Below are positions 53,701 to 64,000 of a stretch of DNA of 64,000 nucleotides, one piece after another. Source of the DNA: Ophiostoma sp. CBS 140.51. Taxonomy: Eukaryota; Ascomycota; Sordariomycetes; Ophiostomatales; Ophiostomataceae. The position numbers and the translations under genes are program-made. The first letter of the stretch is position 1. The number at the start of each line of letters is the position of its first letter. Below the pieces are notes generated by a model. It did not search any database and was not told the DNA's origin. It saw only the letters and a list, made by a program, of their open reading frames with translations. Where the stretch lies: the NCBI GenBank assembly GCA_029298735.1, contig JANSLP010000018.1, positions 124,001-188,000 of the forward strand, written 5' to 3'.

Positions 53701-54255
53701 GACGAAGACTACAAGAATCGCGGCTGGTACGGCTGGCCCGACTGCACCATTTGCGCCGAGTGCTACCTTGAGTTTGTCAAGGGGACTGCGTTGGACAACC
53801 CACAGTCCATGCCCATGCACACCCCGCAAATCATCGCCGAAGCCCGCATCTGCGAAATGTACAGTCCGCGCATGCGCTCCCTCTACACCGAGGCGTGTAC
53901 CAAGCGAAACCCCGCCGAGTTGCTCGCCTACTCGACCCAGCGCCGTCTCGTCTACTGGGAGACCATGCCCATCTGCCGCAACATTTTGATGCAAGAAAAG
54001 CTCTTAGCCAACAATATTGCCATGGCCCGGCTCCAGAGCGTCGCTTATACGGGCGCCGGCAATCTGGCTGCCATTTCGACAAACTACCACGACCACACCT
54101 ATGGGCAGGCCGGTGTGGGGTATGGGTTTGACAATATGCAGCAGCTTGCTGGTGCGCGCTACAATGTGCAGGCAAATCAAATGGCCGCACAGATGGGTGG
54201 TAATAAGATTTTGTTGGTCGGGCAGCTCGAGCAGAGGTGGAAGTCGGTGGAGTGA
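50767..54255 (+). CDS. Large Pro/Gln-rich protein with five C-x2-C repeat modules
   Basis: A 1162-residue single-exon protein of unknown function. Residues 1 to about 585 are low complexity: Pro, Gln, Ala and Tyr, with PQYPQYPQYPQQP and QAVPQAVPQAV repeats, probably disordered. From about 588 on it is well ordered and rich in Cys and Trp. Five modules each have a W-[WFY] pair shortly before a C-x2-C-[YF] knuckle: CSKCY (C618), CEACF (C713), CAACY (C809), CGACY (C903) and CAECY (C996). The spacing is 95, 96, 94 and 93 residues, so they look like tandem duplications of a metal-binding unit. No signal peptide or membrane helix is seen. I recognise related fungal hypothetical proteins but no named function. 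Protein binding through zinc knuckles is a guess. The frame opens at 50404; ATG 50767 (CATCACCATGTC) was chosen. Confidence 0.85.
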   Translation: MSNYTPYQNAPVQRRPVPGQAQQAPQQAQQQQAQPTPPPAAAATPQAPYQTPQQAPQQPQYPQYPQYPQQPQYQQQYAPPNPNNLAATDHAPALPPRPPGGAGPFLAKTYLSFPPPPRSPNRPPVLPPRPQQTQQQYPQQYQQPQKIYAQPPYNTAPAPAPAPPAPGSYAYNQEAYALLAAPAQQPQSQTYAPAASLTPSAASGGQPAPPTYQQGYYPPPPPLPPQQQQHQQQTTNPNTATYVPPPPPPAQPAYDPCADPYAAQAAQAGQPAAPPPQYTSPMPGQATVVADQKQPVTETVLPPPATAPPTTAPPVDNTHQQYATSYNYYDVQQAYPTPQTKPVTTAATTTPASQYATPADPTTISPHPTTASPVQPAAPVSPEHTGADTADPMHQMNAMLESMNIRQDEAVPAAVLAIPTEPVELPGSTGPESRETPQAVPQAVPQAVSADHSPQPVHTPEAAHSTQPAPPAEPVYAAYHPQQTQQTQAYPAQPEQAQPYPPQQHQPTPPAAAAPPPAAQPTTEPAAPHPEARDAYTDPQYHHTNYPESANYAEAGYATATPTQASAATTPTAAPVPEAAHHVETDPPFKPVISCIDTPMAFNTWWYTHPSAPEAFICSKCYMDYLYPTQFQNHFGAVYYRDNVRRRCRFKVDRITDQILPDAQATGSLQGLIDFMNQRLVIPDCKKMDGAKGGQNLKWFRAKHDAIPGMVICEACFLDTACISPFAYNFEPSPPHDNASEVWACDLAVPFIRKEFDERSKISDWASFCNEAKARLGMLACPKTTPAMISLRKWFTPIKGQGPPDAVLCAACYCDRVLKTGQESLWENMPHDPIFSKKYSSDCCCGQFHILMAFSAAEENKTWPLFWRSLNRIAYEEKVCAAAGIKDGNWFTLTSQPTGFQVCGACYAGIVESLGLTQFFVPLARRPAPDTAVMCCLNVKAPRFGVQVDKLLETWFTQDCGSWTKFNQRYGQIPPCCRDEDYKNRGWYGWPDCTICAECYLEFVKGTALDNPQSMPMHTPQIIAEARICEMYSPRMRSLYTEACTKRNPAELLAYSTQRRLVYWETMPICRNILMQEKLLANNIAMARLQSVAYTGAGNLAAISTNYHDHTYGQAGVGYGFDNMQQLAGARYNVQANQMAAQMGGNKILLVGQLEQRWKSVE

Positions 54256-54625
54256 AGGAGTAGACGCGATAACGGCTACTTCTGTATCTCACTTAGTTGC
54301 TGTCGCCTGACAGCAGCTACGAGCACACTCTCTGTTTCTCTGTGTCTCTTGCTGCGAAACAGTAGTTGCTACTGTTTCCTTTTTCCTTTCTTACGGTTCA
54401 CACATACAATAGCATTACATCATACGAGTTATGAATCGAATGCAGCAATCGTTTTACGTTCAGAGAGGCCGTCAACGGTGTCCTCCACTGAATAGGTGTA
54501 CTCCCCTGAATATCTATGTGCATATATGTATGAATGTGCAAAAAGCATCGATCGAGGCATGCTCGACACTTCTTTCCTTTTGTTGACAACAACGAGTATC
54601 ACTTTTCTCCTCCTCACAACACCAT
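54256..54625. other. Convergent intergenic region, 370 bp
   Basis: 3' flanks of the Pro/Gln-rich gene and the MFS transporter. No element was recognised. Confidence 0.55.
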
Positions 54626-56644
54626 TTAGTACTGCGAGCCGTGCGGCTTCTCCTCAGTGCCGCTGCCGTTGCCGTTGCTGTTGGTGCCCCACATGGCCTG
54701 CTCGCCGTGGCCGTTCTTGCCGTTCTGTCCAACACCAACACCACCAACACCACCGCCCGTCTGGCGCAGGTGCTCCAGGTGCTCGGCCGTCTGCTCGTAG
54801 TCCACCAGCGCCTGTCCGTGCTTGTCGTACCGCCGCGGCTCCTCGCGAGCCACCTTGACAACGGTAAACACACCCTTCCAGCCCGTGACCTTGTGGAAAA
54901 TGTTGTCCATCTCCTCGAGCGACCGGTACGCCGTTTCGGGGTAGAAAAAGTAGACACAAGGGAACATAAAGGCGTTGATGACGGCAAAGATAATGTACGT
55001 CTGGTAGCCAATGTTGTTAAACGAAACGGGCGTAATCATGACGACCATGAAGTTGAAGATCCAGTTGGCCGATGTCGACAGAGCGTTGGCCGGTGCGCGT
55101 GTTTGGAGGGAGGTAATCTCAGCCGGGTACAGCCACGTCATGCCCAGCCAGCCAATGGCAAATACCGTGTTAAACACAAACAGGAAAACAATGGCCGTGA
55201 TCTGCGCGCCCTTGTTGCCGTCCGTGTGCGCATTGACGCCCGCCAGAATGGCCATGGTGATGGACTGGCCCGCCGCGCCAAACAGCATCAGCTTGCGACG
55301 GCCGACTCTTTCGACGAGGAAAAAACTCGGCCATGATGCCAAAAAGTACTCTGTGCCATTCCTGAGGGATCTGTTAGTTTCTGGGAATTATTCTGGATTT
55401 ATTTGAAGCCTTTTGGGGTCGTTTTGACGTTGTGAAGTGAAAATGAAGTCGGATTCCAAGCATCGCGAGATTTTGTTTGTTGGTGCGCAGATGTACTTTG
55501 CGGGACCCATAATAAAATCCGCTAAAACTTGGGTCCACTTTTCTCAAAGTCACCGTCACAATGAGGAAGGTACGATGGACAAAACTTACAGAGCAGCAAG
55601 AAGACGCGACATGAAGGGAGACATGCCCAGCTTCGAATAAATAACGGCAGCGTAGTAGGTGATGAGGTTGATACCGCTGATTTGCTGGAAGACCTGGTTT
55701 GTGTAGGCGAGGACGGTGCGGTGCAGGTTGCGGTCGCGGCCCTTGGTGTCAAAGAGCGAGGCAAAGGTGCCCTTTGACATTTCCAGCACAGTATCCTTGA
55801 TCTCGGCAAATTCGCTGTGCACGGCGTGGTCGTTGATGTCGCGGTCGGCGAGGGCAGCCAGCACTTCGCGCGCATCGTCCTCGCGGCCCTTGAGAATCAA
55901 CCAGCGCGGTGATTCGGGCAGGAAAGGGATGAAGATCAAGATAAAGATGCAAAAGACAATCTGGAACGCCAGCGGGAACCGCCATGCGACCGAGCCAGGC
56001 GCAAAGGACAGGCCCAGGTCGATCCAGTACGAAAGCATGATGCCGCAGGTGATGAGGGCGCCCTCCACCATGACGAGCTTGCCGCGCTTGTGCGACCGCG
56101 AAATTTCAGACTGCCATGTAGGAACGGTCGACGTGTTGCAGCCGTTGCCGATACCCGTGATGATGCGACCGATAATAAAGTGCTCAATCGAGAAGGCTGA
56201 GGCCTGCAGGGCGGCGCCGACGACCATAATCGATGTACCAAGCATAATCATGCGCTTGCGACCGAGCGGGTTGGAGATAAAGATAGCGACAATAGATCCG
56301 AGGAAACATCCCAGGTTGTACGAGGCAACGGCAATGCCCTGGTACGTCGAGCGCTTCGACGATTCGGCGCCGCCGACGGAGGCAGGGTTGATGATGGGGA
56401 ACTGCTGCAAAAAGATGTCGAGCGTGAGGATACCGCCCATGACGCCCTGGTCTAGAGGTGAAGTACGTTAGTATTTTGTTGATGGTGGGCTGAGTTAAGG
56501 TGTCACGGCACGGCTTGGGCCGTCTGCCCGTCCACATCAAGGAAGGAACGCACCATAACCGAAGAGCAGGAAGTCGCAACCGGCGATGGTGCTGACAGCC
56601 CAGTTCAGGGAGTTGCCCCGAAGGCCGAGAAATTTCTTCACCAT
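54626..56644 (-). CDS. MFS sugar transporter (hexose-type)
   Basis: A plasma-membrane sugar porter of 562 residues with 12 helices. Exon 1 is 56644..56554, exon 2 is 56451..55590 and exon 3 is 55361..54626. Intron 1 is 102 nt and intron 2 is 228 nt, long for this gene class. Motifs are FLLFGYDQGVMGGIL in helix 1, NPLGRKRMIMLG, GRIITGIGNGCNTSTVPTWQSEIS, PESPRWLILKGREDDAREVLAAL, QQISGINLITYYAAVIY, VERVGRRKLMLFG and PETAYRSLEEMD. The cytosolic tail has a Gly/Asn-rich low-complexity stretch (TGGGVGGVGVGQNGKNGHG). This is the typical fungal monosaccharide transporter layout; glucose, xylose or galactose specificity cannot be read. A 4.6-kb gene-free region lies upstream. Confidence 0.92.
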
Positions 56645-59600
56645 GGTGACGCCAACGTTGGTGTGACTGGTTAGTGGTGATGGGTAAAAGGCAGCGATGC
56701 GTGTCGCTGCGTGGTGCGGACTGGTGATGCGATCGACTGTATGAATCGCCTGATGTGCAGTGCAGATGTGCAGCGCAGATGTTGCTGATCTTTGAAATAG
56801 AAGTAAAAAATAAAAATAAAAAATCCACGTTCCTGGACCGGGAGACGGGAAGCTGTCAGTGTTAAATACTTTTCCCTTCGTCTGCGTGTTTTGTGTCTCG
56901 CGTCGCGGTGACACTCTTATTTTGTATTGCACCTCGTTTCTGTCCCTCGAGTGTCGATCCGCCTCGGCGTGGGCCCCATCCAAGAAAAAAAATTCTGATC
57001 AAATTGTGATACAAAAGGCGAAGAAAGGAGAAAGAGAGAAAGAGGTAAAACGAAAGATGTACCGCAGTACCGCAGAACAAGAGAATGTACATGCCCGGAT
57101 AGGAAATAGAAAAGGAATAACAAGCACAACAAGGCAGGCAATTGCAGTACTAAAGTTGACAGCTGTATGTCGAACTCTCTGTGTACATTCAGTGGTTGAA
57201 AATCGCAATTAAAACCGGGGAATGGCACACGGGCTGCAGCGACCGTTTGTGCTTTGGTGCCCCTGTTACCCCTGTTCTCCCCCCTGCTCCATGTTTTTTT
57301 CTCCATCTTGGCCGCATGTGACGTCAAGCGCGCAAGAAAATGCGGAGCGGAGTGGCGACGCCGACTCCTCTTTTTTGGCCCTCTGTGGCGCCATTTGGCT
57401 GGTCTTTGGTTGGTCTCGGGCTTGGTTCTGGTGCTGTTCTTTGCTGGTCTTTGCCGCTCTTTGGCCGCCTTTGCAGACTCGTCTTTGGGTCACTTCTGTT
57501 AAGAATTTTATCGCCGTTCCACTTATCTTCCACTTACCGTCCGCTTGCCCACCTTTTTGTTCCTTCTCCGCTCCGTCGCCGAATCGCGAAACCAAAAACT
57601 AGGTACGGAAGAGTAATAGAGTGACAAGGAGAATAAAAAAGGTACTTTGTACTTTGCCCGTTTTCTCACGGCAAGATCAGCGCTGTCGAGCGACCTTGCC
57701 TGTGGCCAAGTTGCAGGCCCGGTTTCTGGTGGTGGTGGCCCCAAGACCGCTCCGTTGGTTTGTTTCGCTGTCTCGGTCGTGTAAGCCGGATTGCCGAAAG
57801 CGGTAATCCGACAGTCACGTGCATTTTGAGAAAGGTGACAAGATGATGCAGGCCAGCAAAGATGAAGCCACATGCGGATCAAACGAAACATTGTTGACAG
57901 GATGCTGTTCCTTCGTGGAAGGACTCTTTTGGTACTCCGCGAAAGTGCCTCGAGGCTCACCCTTGTTAACCTTTGGGATACGAATGTCCGTCTTGCAACA
58001 AGGCGAAATCGGACACATGCATGCCGAGAAATAACAAAGACGACAACATCACCAAAAGCTGAGCGGTGGGCTTGCATCTCCATGATATCTCATGCTTACA
58101 AGATAGCCTTCACGGTCAACTGAATGGATATACGTAGTGGTGATAAGGCAACTCGGACTACATTCTACACTTTGCGATGGAGTCCTCTTCCAAGGCGTGT
58201 TTTGTGGTTCAGTGAAGTTTAAAGTGGTCTACTATGGTCTACTATGGGTCCCGGGTCCCGTTTTCTCGACCATGCGCTAGAAGCTGCCAAGGAAGTGCGA
58301 GAATAACCGAAGAATCGGGTAAACGAATGGCCACTGCAGTTGACAGGCATGTTGAAGATAGCAGATGCGATAATGTTATGTGAAGAAGAAAAAGAAAATA
58401 GAAAAAATTTGCATCCAGATAACCTTCTGAGGCGCCAGATAAAAGATAGCATCGTGAATGACGCCATCGGATTTTCGCCATTTTGAGCTGTCACTTGATC
58501 GCACACGTGAAGAGGTTGTTCTTGGCCGACTATGTTTGTCAACGCAGCATCATAGTCGTTGTTGGCACGAGCGGAATCAACTTTGCGGTGTTCAGTTGAG
58601 CGTCAACGTGCAGCCGGGAGCCACGTGGCAGGGGCTCTGTTCCTGTGACTCTCTCGCTGCCAGAGACACGGACACGGTATTATCGTTTGGTATGGAAACC
58701 AACGGACTTCTTCACGCGTATGCGGAGACTGTCCGCCGTCGCAATCGTCGGTAGGGCATTTGTCGGTAGTATTTGCATTCGGTGAGTCGTTTATCACACA
58801 GCCAGAACATCGCCAGCTTTGCTGTGCGGCTCGGTTCGAGCAACAACGAGATGGGCCAAAGCCGCGATGCTCTTCGCGGAGTGGTGTTCTGGTGGAATGG
58901 TGCAGTCACACCCGAACCTCGACGCATTCAGAGCGGGCAATCGAGCTCGTTTGAAGTGCAGAAATGATGCATCTTGGTTGATTTCAGCAAGCTATGCTCC
59001 AGTCTGAGGTTGGCCGGATGTGGTCAGTACATGGTTTAAACGGAATGGTAAAAGGACACCGTACCTGGGATTGTCGACGCCGGCTGTCGACCTCTGCCGT
59101 ATGACCATCATGGCTGCCCATAGGCCCGTGTACACTTTGGTGGCACAGCTCGTCGGGGGGACGCCGGGTGCCGGACCTTGAAGCACGCACTTGCGCCTTA
59201 TGTTTCTTCCATGCCGGATGCTCCTTCTTTGTTTGGGAAAATCTGCACAAAATCGCTTCCTGTGTCAAATTGGAAGGAAGTCTTTGGATATGCACGGAAG
59301 GTGCGGCCATACAGTTTTGCTTGTTTTGGCACCGCGGCCTCTCATTGGCTAGACTGCTGTGCGCCGTATTGCCGCCCCACAGTCTCTGCAAACACCTCGC
59401 TTCGAAGATGAGGCTTCAACTCTTCGTTCTTCAAGCTGCTTTTCGGACAAAGTAGGCACGAAGTTGCGGCCATTTCCGTCGGTCTCCATTCACGTCGACG
59501 TCTTCATTTCAAATGTTCTAGACTTTCGTCCTTCACTCCGCTGCCAATTTCGCTAGCTCCGTGGGTTTTTTTCTCTTTTTTCTCCTTCTGGCGCTGGCGC

Positions 59601-61276
59601 GGCTGGCAGTTACAGGGCCGTTTTGGGCCTATGTTTGGTGCTTTTTCTCCTTCTAGCGGGGCCGCGCCCTGTGGGAAGCTTGCGCCAGCGGAGAAAAGCC
59701 CGCCCAAAACGTAAGGTACAGTCGTCGTCCTCACAGTCCACCCGCTGCTCGCACCTTTTTTTTCTCACACTTACGCATACGGGTACGGAAAAAGTCGAAA
59801 AGTCCAGGCCGTCACAGAAAGAAAAGACATTACCTGCCTGTCTGGGGAACAAGACTAACAGACTCGACAACTACGGTGACGGCCGCCGAAAAGCGCCTCT
59901 TTGGGTTCTGTGGGCGGTGTCTGTGCTCAGCGTTTGGAGTCCTTTTAGTCTCCTGTGTCTACGTACATCTGGTACATGTACTTTCACTACAAACTAGTAC
60001 TCTTTGAGTCAGTGTCTCTTTCCTTTCCCCATCATCCCCGGAGCCCCTTCTCCATCTCCATCCCATCCCCACCATTCCTCATCAATTGCCCCCCAGACTA
60101 CTGAGACCTCACTAGTGTCTGACATGTTTTCTGCTCCCTCAAGGTATGGATCTACTCCGGTTTGCCCAAACAGGAAGCTCACCGAATTGACGGACCCAGA
60201 GAGAAACACCGTCCACAAAGTCGGGGATGGAAATGGAAAGGAGTCAAAACTGACGAGGGGGAGACGAAAAGAACTGGAGACTGTACCTTTCCTTCCAGTT
60301 GGAGAAGTCTGGCCCGTCTGGGCGTGAGAAACAGAGATCTATGACGCCAATACGGCACACAAATACGCGCCAATGCTGGAACAGACTCTTTGCTCGAATG
60401 TTTCGATGCCGCACTGCACTGCTCACCTTCTTTTCGGTCGTCTCGCGGAAATGGCCGAGCGGAGTTGCCGTATGTGACAAAAAAGAATGAGGGTGCACTG
60501 GAACAGGTAATTTGCTGTCTTCAGGGTTGCATCTTGCCTTGTCATCGCTGCATGTCGGTTCTCATGCAAGGACGACGTACCAAGTACGTGTTCAGTAAGA
60601 TGCACCACCGAGACCGCAACTCCACGCATATTCTGTATCCGCTGATCATCCTACCCCAGATTTTCCCTCCTTTCTTCACGGGTTGTCGAACTCATTCTAG
60701 CTCTACTTTTGTGGTCCTCAATGTACTCCCCTGATGTACTCCCTCGACTCCGTACTGATGTGGTCTTATCTGTGGTCCTTTTGCGTGTACTTTTCCTAGA
60801 GCTTCTAAGCTTCTCCAGGTTTTTACCGTCCCTGAGGCATTGTTGACAAATGTCTCAAAAGGGTATCCCACGGCCATTCCGCTGATCCAGACTTCAGGAC
60901 AAGGGTGAGCTTTCTGTGATCCACACTCGGCACCACGGCTTGACGACTTCAATTTCCGTGTCCACGCCGTACTTTTTGTAGTTATCGATTCTTTTGGTAT
61001 GTGTTTTTTGCTGGTTTTTTGGAATATTTTAATTTTAAAAATTTAAAAATTTAACTTTTAATTTTAATTTCATTTTATTTCGCGAATTTTCCTCTCAAAT
61101 CTGACATTTTGAAAAACATAAAATCATTGGAAGCAGGAATTTATCAAACAGAGCACAGACGAGACAACAAAAACACGGCCTTTTACACGAAGATTACCGG
61201 TTCCATCCCTTCATAAGATAATTTACTTCAAAAGACACATGATATCTAATACACGAGATACTAACACTATCATAAC
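56645..61276. other. 4.6-kb gene-free stretch
   Basis: No frame here shows a recognisable domain or a credible splice model on either strand. The stretch holds the promoter of the MFS transporter. It contains a foldback at 59573-59711 and a very AT-rich tract at about 61024-61090 built of AATTTTAA and AAATTT words. It is the longest region without a recognised gene in the window and may contain an untranslated leader, a non-coding RNA or transposon relics, none of which I can show. Confidence 0.5.
59573..59711. repeat. Imperfect foldback (inverted repeat)
   Basis: CGTTTTGGGC (59619-59628) pairs with GCCCAAAACG (59702-59711). GCTTTTTCTCC (59640-59650) pairs with GGAGAAAAGC (59690-59699) with one bulged base. 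CGCTGGCGC (59592-59600) is also complementary to GCGCCAGCG (59682-59690). Together they could form a long hairpin. Confidence 0.45.
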
Positions 61277-63358
61277 TCAAGAAAAGTCGGGAACGGCACA
61301 CCGCTTGTATTGGTCCAGGTTCGTCCACACATTCAACGAATGTGCGGTATCGTTGGCACCGTCCAACGTCGACAGCAGACTGGCAAAGGCCTGGATATAC
61401 GAATATGCCTGGCGGCCAATCGAGCCCTGGAACTCAAAGGGGCAGTCGACCAGTGTTGCCGCCACAACCCGGATTTTGTGGACCTGAGAAGGGGCGTTAG
61501 ACGGCATCAACGATGACTGCAACACTGCAAGGAGAAAACTAACAAGAGATGAACCATTGGGTGCGAGATTGTCATGCGATATATTGTACAGCACGTGCAA
61601 CAGCTGGCGACATATGTTTTCCCGGTCGTCCCAGAGGTTCCGGAGATTTGAGGACGGCTCTTGCTCGCCCTCTGTCGAGAGCGAGACAATGTCCTCAAAT
61701 ATCAAGCTCTGCAGCCACAAGTGCGTGACGCGGATGTTTGCCCGCATAATCTCAAACTGGCGCGCTACAACGGGATCGGTGTCTCGCTGTCCTTGCGTGC
61801 CGCCGCCGATTGTCCACTCGTCGAACTCCTTGGGCACATCATCCAGAGCATGCTTCTGCTTTTCAAAGCCCGCCTTGAGCAGCTCAAGATGCTGCTGCTT
61901 CGCCGCAGGCGAAGCCGGCGTTGGACTGTCGAACACTTCTAGTCTCCTGCTGAGTTGCCGTGTCTCCCATGCGAGGTCATAAAGGTGGGTAAGTATTTTC
62001 AGCCCCGTGGTCAGTGATGTGTGTCTTTCGTCAACGCTGTACTCGTTTGGCAGGACCCCATCTGTAATTATACACTCATCATCCACTTCCAGGAGGGTCT
62101 CCTTCCAGTACGTGAGCTTGTGCATCTGTAGTTCATTGACGAATGGCGGCTCAAAGGGGTCGAGCTCGACCCTGTGGCTGTTCGAAATGATAAAGTTAAT
62201 ATCTTACGACGGAGTTCTCACGACAGGCGGGGAACCGTGGACTCACAAGTAACCGATTGCGCTCAAACACACTGCCTTGTGGTGTAGCTGCAGCTCAATG
62301 TTGGAGCGACGGTGTCGGCTGGCTGTGACTGTGTGGTAGCTGTGCATCTGCCGCAGATGATGGTCCGCTTCGGCGGAAAGCATCATCGACCGCGTTTGAT
62401 GCTGCATATTACCGTGGGCGACACCCAAAAGATAGGCAATGCTCCACTTCTCGTGCGTCGTCGCGTCGGCATAGTTGAATCGGCGCAGCTGCATCACGAT
62501 GTCATGGCAGTCGTTGACCATGTCGGAGCGTGTTGCGTAGGGGAGGCAGAAGCGGCTGCCGTCGTCTAGTGACTTGTACTTGTAGAATGTGCTCGGCACA
62601 TTGGCAACAAGAGCCGCGCACATGGTCACTAGCAAACTGAAAAAGATGGCGTCGGTGGTCTCGCGGCCGGCGTCTAGGTCTCGGCGAAACGAGGGCCGGT
62701 GGAAAAGCGGCATCAATGGGTATTGGAGGTCAAGGTAGTCCTGTATCATGGCGTCAAAGACTCGGCGCGAACAGATCCGGTCGGTCGAGAGAAGCCACTG
62801 TGCTGAGCCTGCGGTCATGCCCGTACCTGCCGCATCCTGACTGGAACTGTACGCCGCATCACCAGGGAGTGGGCTGTTCGTAGGTAAAGTGATGTTCTCT
62901 GAGGGAGCGTAGTGGCTATCAGCTGGGCTGGCTTCATCGGTCGTCGTGGTGCTGGGACTGGGCGCCGACCAGTTTGATATGTTAAAGGTCAAGAACGGAG
63001 ACGATTCGGAGTGGTGTTGCCGTCTGGGAGGATATGGAAAAGGTTAATGTGACTATAAAATAACGGTGTAAGATATGGAATAAACGCAGCAGATCACGTC
63101 ATGCGACCGGAATCAGACATACCTTGGTTTTGGTCCTCGGCGCTTGAGTGGGAGGCTGAAGGTGCACAATCCACCCCGGGCAGCACATCGTTCGCAGGTG
63201 GATGATAAAGACGGCGACGATGGCGACGATGGTGATAACGGCGACTCCCCCGCATCCGTACACGCATCTAGAGGGCTTGCATGGTGAGAATGCCAGTGAG
63301 CTATACAGCGCACCTTGGCAACCCGACAAGCATCACAGGACCGAGGGTTGGTGGACAT
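61277..63358 (-). CDS. Zn2Cys6 transcription factor with expanded zinc-cluster loop
   Basis: A nuclear regulator of 637 residues. Exon 1 is 63358..63123, exon 2 is 63023..62247 and exon 3 is 62177..61277; introns are 100 and 69 nt, with GTATGT and GTGAGT donors, and the spliced frame is open. The zinc-cluster cysteines are C8, C11, C18 and C55, C58, C65. The linker between the third and fourth ligand is 36 residues (Ser/Pro-rich, with one extra C33), against the usual 5-12. A basic LKRRGPKPRR follows. The fungal-specific domain begins near 150 (DAMIQDYLDLQYPLMPLFHRPSF), the pattern of xylanolytic-activator-type regulators. An upstream in-frame ATG at 63442 would add 28 residues; MSTNPRSCDAC at 63358 was preferred. 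No partner genes are evident. Confidence 0.83.
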
Positions 63359-64000
63359 GGGTATCGAGTAAAGAGCAGTCCGATCTTGAGGGATGTGTAG
63401 AAGGACGAGGCGGCCGTTTTGCACAAATCTAACTGACGGCATGGCACCGCAGTCTAACAGCCTGAATAATCATTGTGATATCGCGATGGGAAGTCTCTCA
63501 TATTGAACGTTGGTTGTAGAGTTGGCACGTGAGATACTGAGGAGATAGAGACTGATATGCTTCCCCGTATTACCCCTCAATATTCGGGGCAAGCGACAAC
63601 CCTGAAGACATTATTGCCTTGGCCGAATGTAGAAAAGTTCAAAATCCATCAGGCCCATGCGATGTAACAGAATCGATTTGGCTAGAGAAAAGAAAGAACT
63701 TAAAAGCAAAGTAAATGGCATTCCATTGACCAGTTACAGATATTAAAAAGAGCTTTCTGCTTTGAATTTAAATACATCCTTCAACTACAAATACAAAAGT
63801 GTCCGTGCCGCAGCCGATGATGCTAAAGCTAAGCTAATCCATTGTCCATCATCAGATACCTATCCAAACTTTTGATTCATCTGAACCTTCCTGTCATAAA
63901 TTCTAATCTTTCCAGCCACTGGACGTGTAGGACAGGCCATTTCCCCATGGGGTAACTGCTTTTCTTTTTGCGAAGGTATTGGGGCACTCTTCGGTCTCGC
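63359..64000. other. Right-edge intergenic region, 642 bp
   Basis: Upstream region of the expanded-loop regulator. It is AT-rich from 63640 on. No gene or repeat was recognised up to the window end. Confidence 0.5.

Noticed and set aside
1..64000. tRNA genes, rRNA, CRISPR arrays, telomere repeats, intact transposons
   Set aside because: No B-box-like GGTTCGANTCC with matching stems, no rRNA words, no spaced repeats, no TTAGGG arrays and no transposase or reverse transcriptase motifs were noticed by eye; a dedicated search could still find small RNAs.

Overview
The window is nuclear DNA of a filamentous ascomycete (Pezizomycotina, probably Sordariomycetes; the genus cannot be fixed from sequence alone). 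The evidence is monocistronic genes on both strands, short GT..AG introns of about 45-90 nt with CTAAC/CTGAC-type branch points, five Zn2Cys6 transcription factors, RTA1, EthD and fungal MFS families, and long gene-free promoters. I modelled 20 protein genes (one cut by the left edge) and one decayed gene. I saw no rRNA, tRNA, CRISPR array or intact transposon.

Left part (1-12.6 kb). The window opens with the N-terminus of a regulator carrying C2H2 and Zn2Cys6 fingers together, followed by a zinc alcohol dehydrogenase. From 3.8 to 11.4 kb lies a compact four-gene set: a Zn2Cys6 activator, an Asp/Glu-racemase-fold enzyme with an arylmalonate-decarboxylase-like active site, a dihydropyrimidinase/hydantoinase and an NCS1 nucleobase/hydantoin-type permease. 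They form two divergent pairs. Both shared promoters carry TCGG-N6-CCGA palindromes, the site class bound by the purine and pyrimidine regulators UaY and Ppr1. I read this as an inducible uptake and ring-opening pathway for a hydantoin-like or pyrimidine-like cyclic amide. An RTA1 membrane protein follows.

Middle part (12.6-36.3 kb). A second Zn2Cys6 regulator appears to need a 2-nt microexon to complete its zinc cluster, and the promoter it shares with the RTA1 gene holds five exact copies of CTCGTATGG. Next come an intron-rich sugar/quinate-type MFS transporter, a secreted GH30 glycosidase, a TRI12-type MFS exporter, a third Zn2Cys6 regulator, and a small oxidative set (Rieske protein, EthD protein, zinc alcohol dehydrogenase). 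A decayed gene resembling a large fungal family often annotated as modin follows.

Right part (36.8-64 kb). A type II peroxiredoxin ending in ARL and a secreted FAD amine oxidase precede four neighbouring CoA-metabolism genes: an atypical thiolase-like protein (AKL), an enoyl-CoA hydratase (SKL), an acyl-CoA dehydrogenase (AKL) and an acyl-CoA ligase (SKL). All four end in peroxisomal PTS1 tripeptides, so the locus looks like a dedicated peroxisomal activation and beta-oxidation module. It is followed by a large Pro/Gln-rich protein with five regular Cys-x2-Cys repeats of about 95 residues, a second sugar-type MFS transporter, a 4.6-kb gene-free stretch, and a Zn2Cys6 regulator with an unusually long loop inside its zinc cluster.
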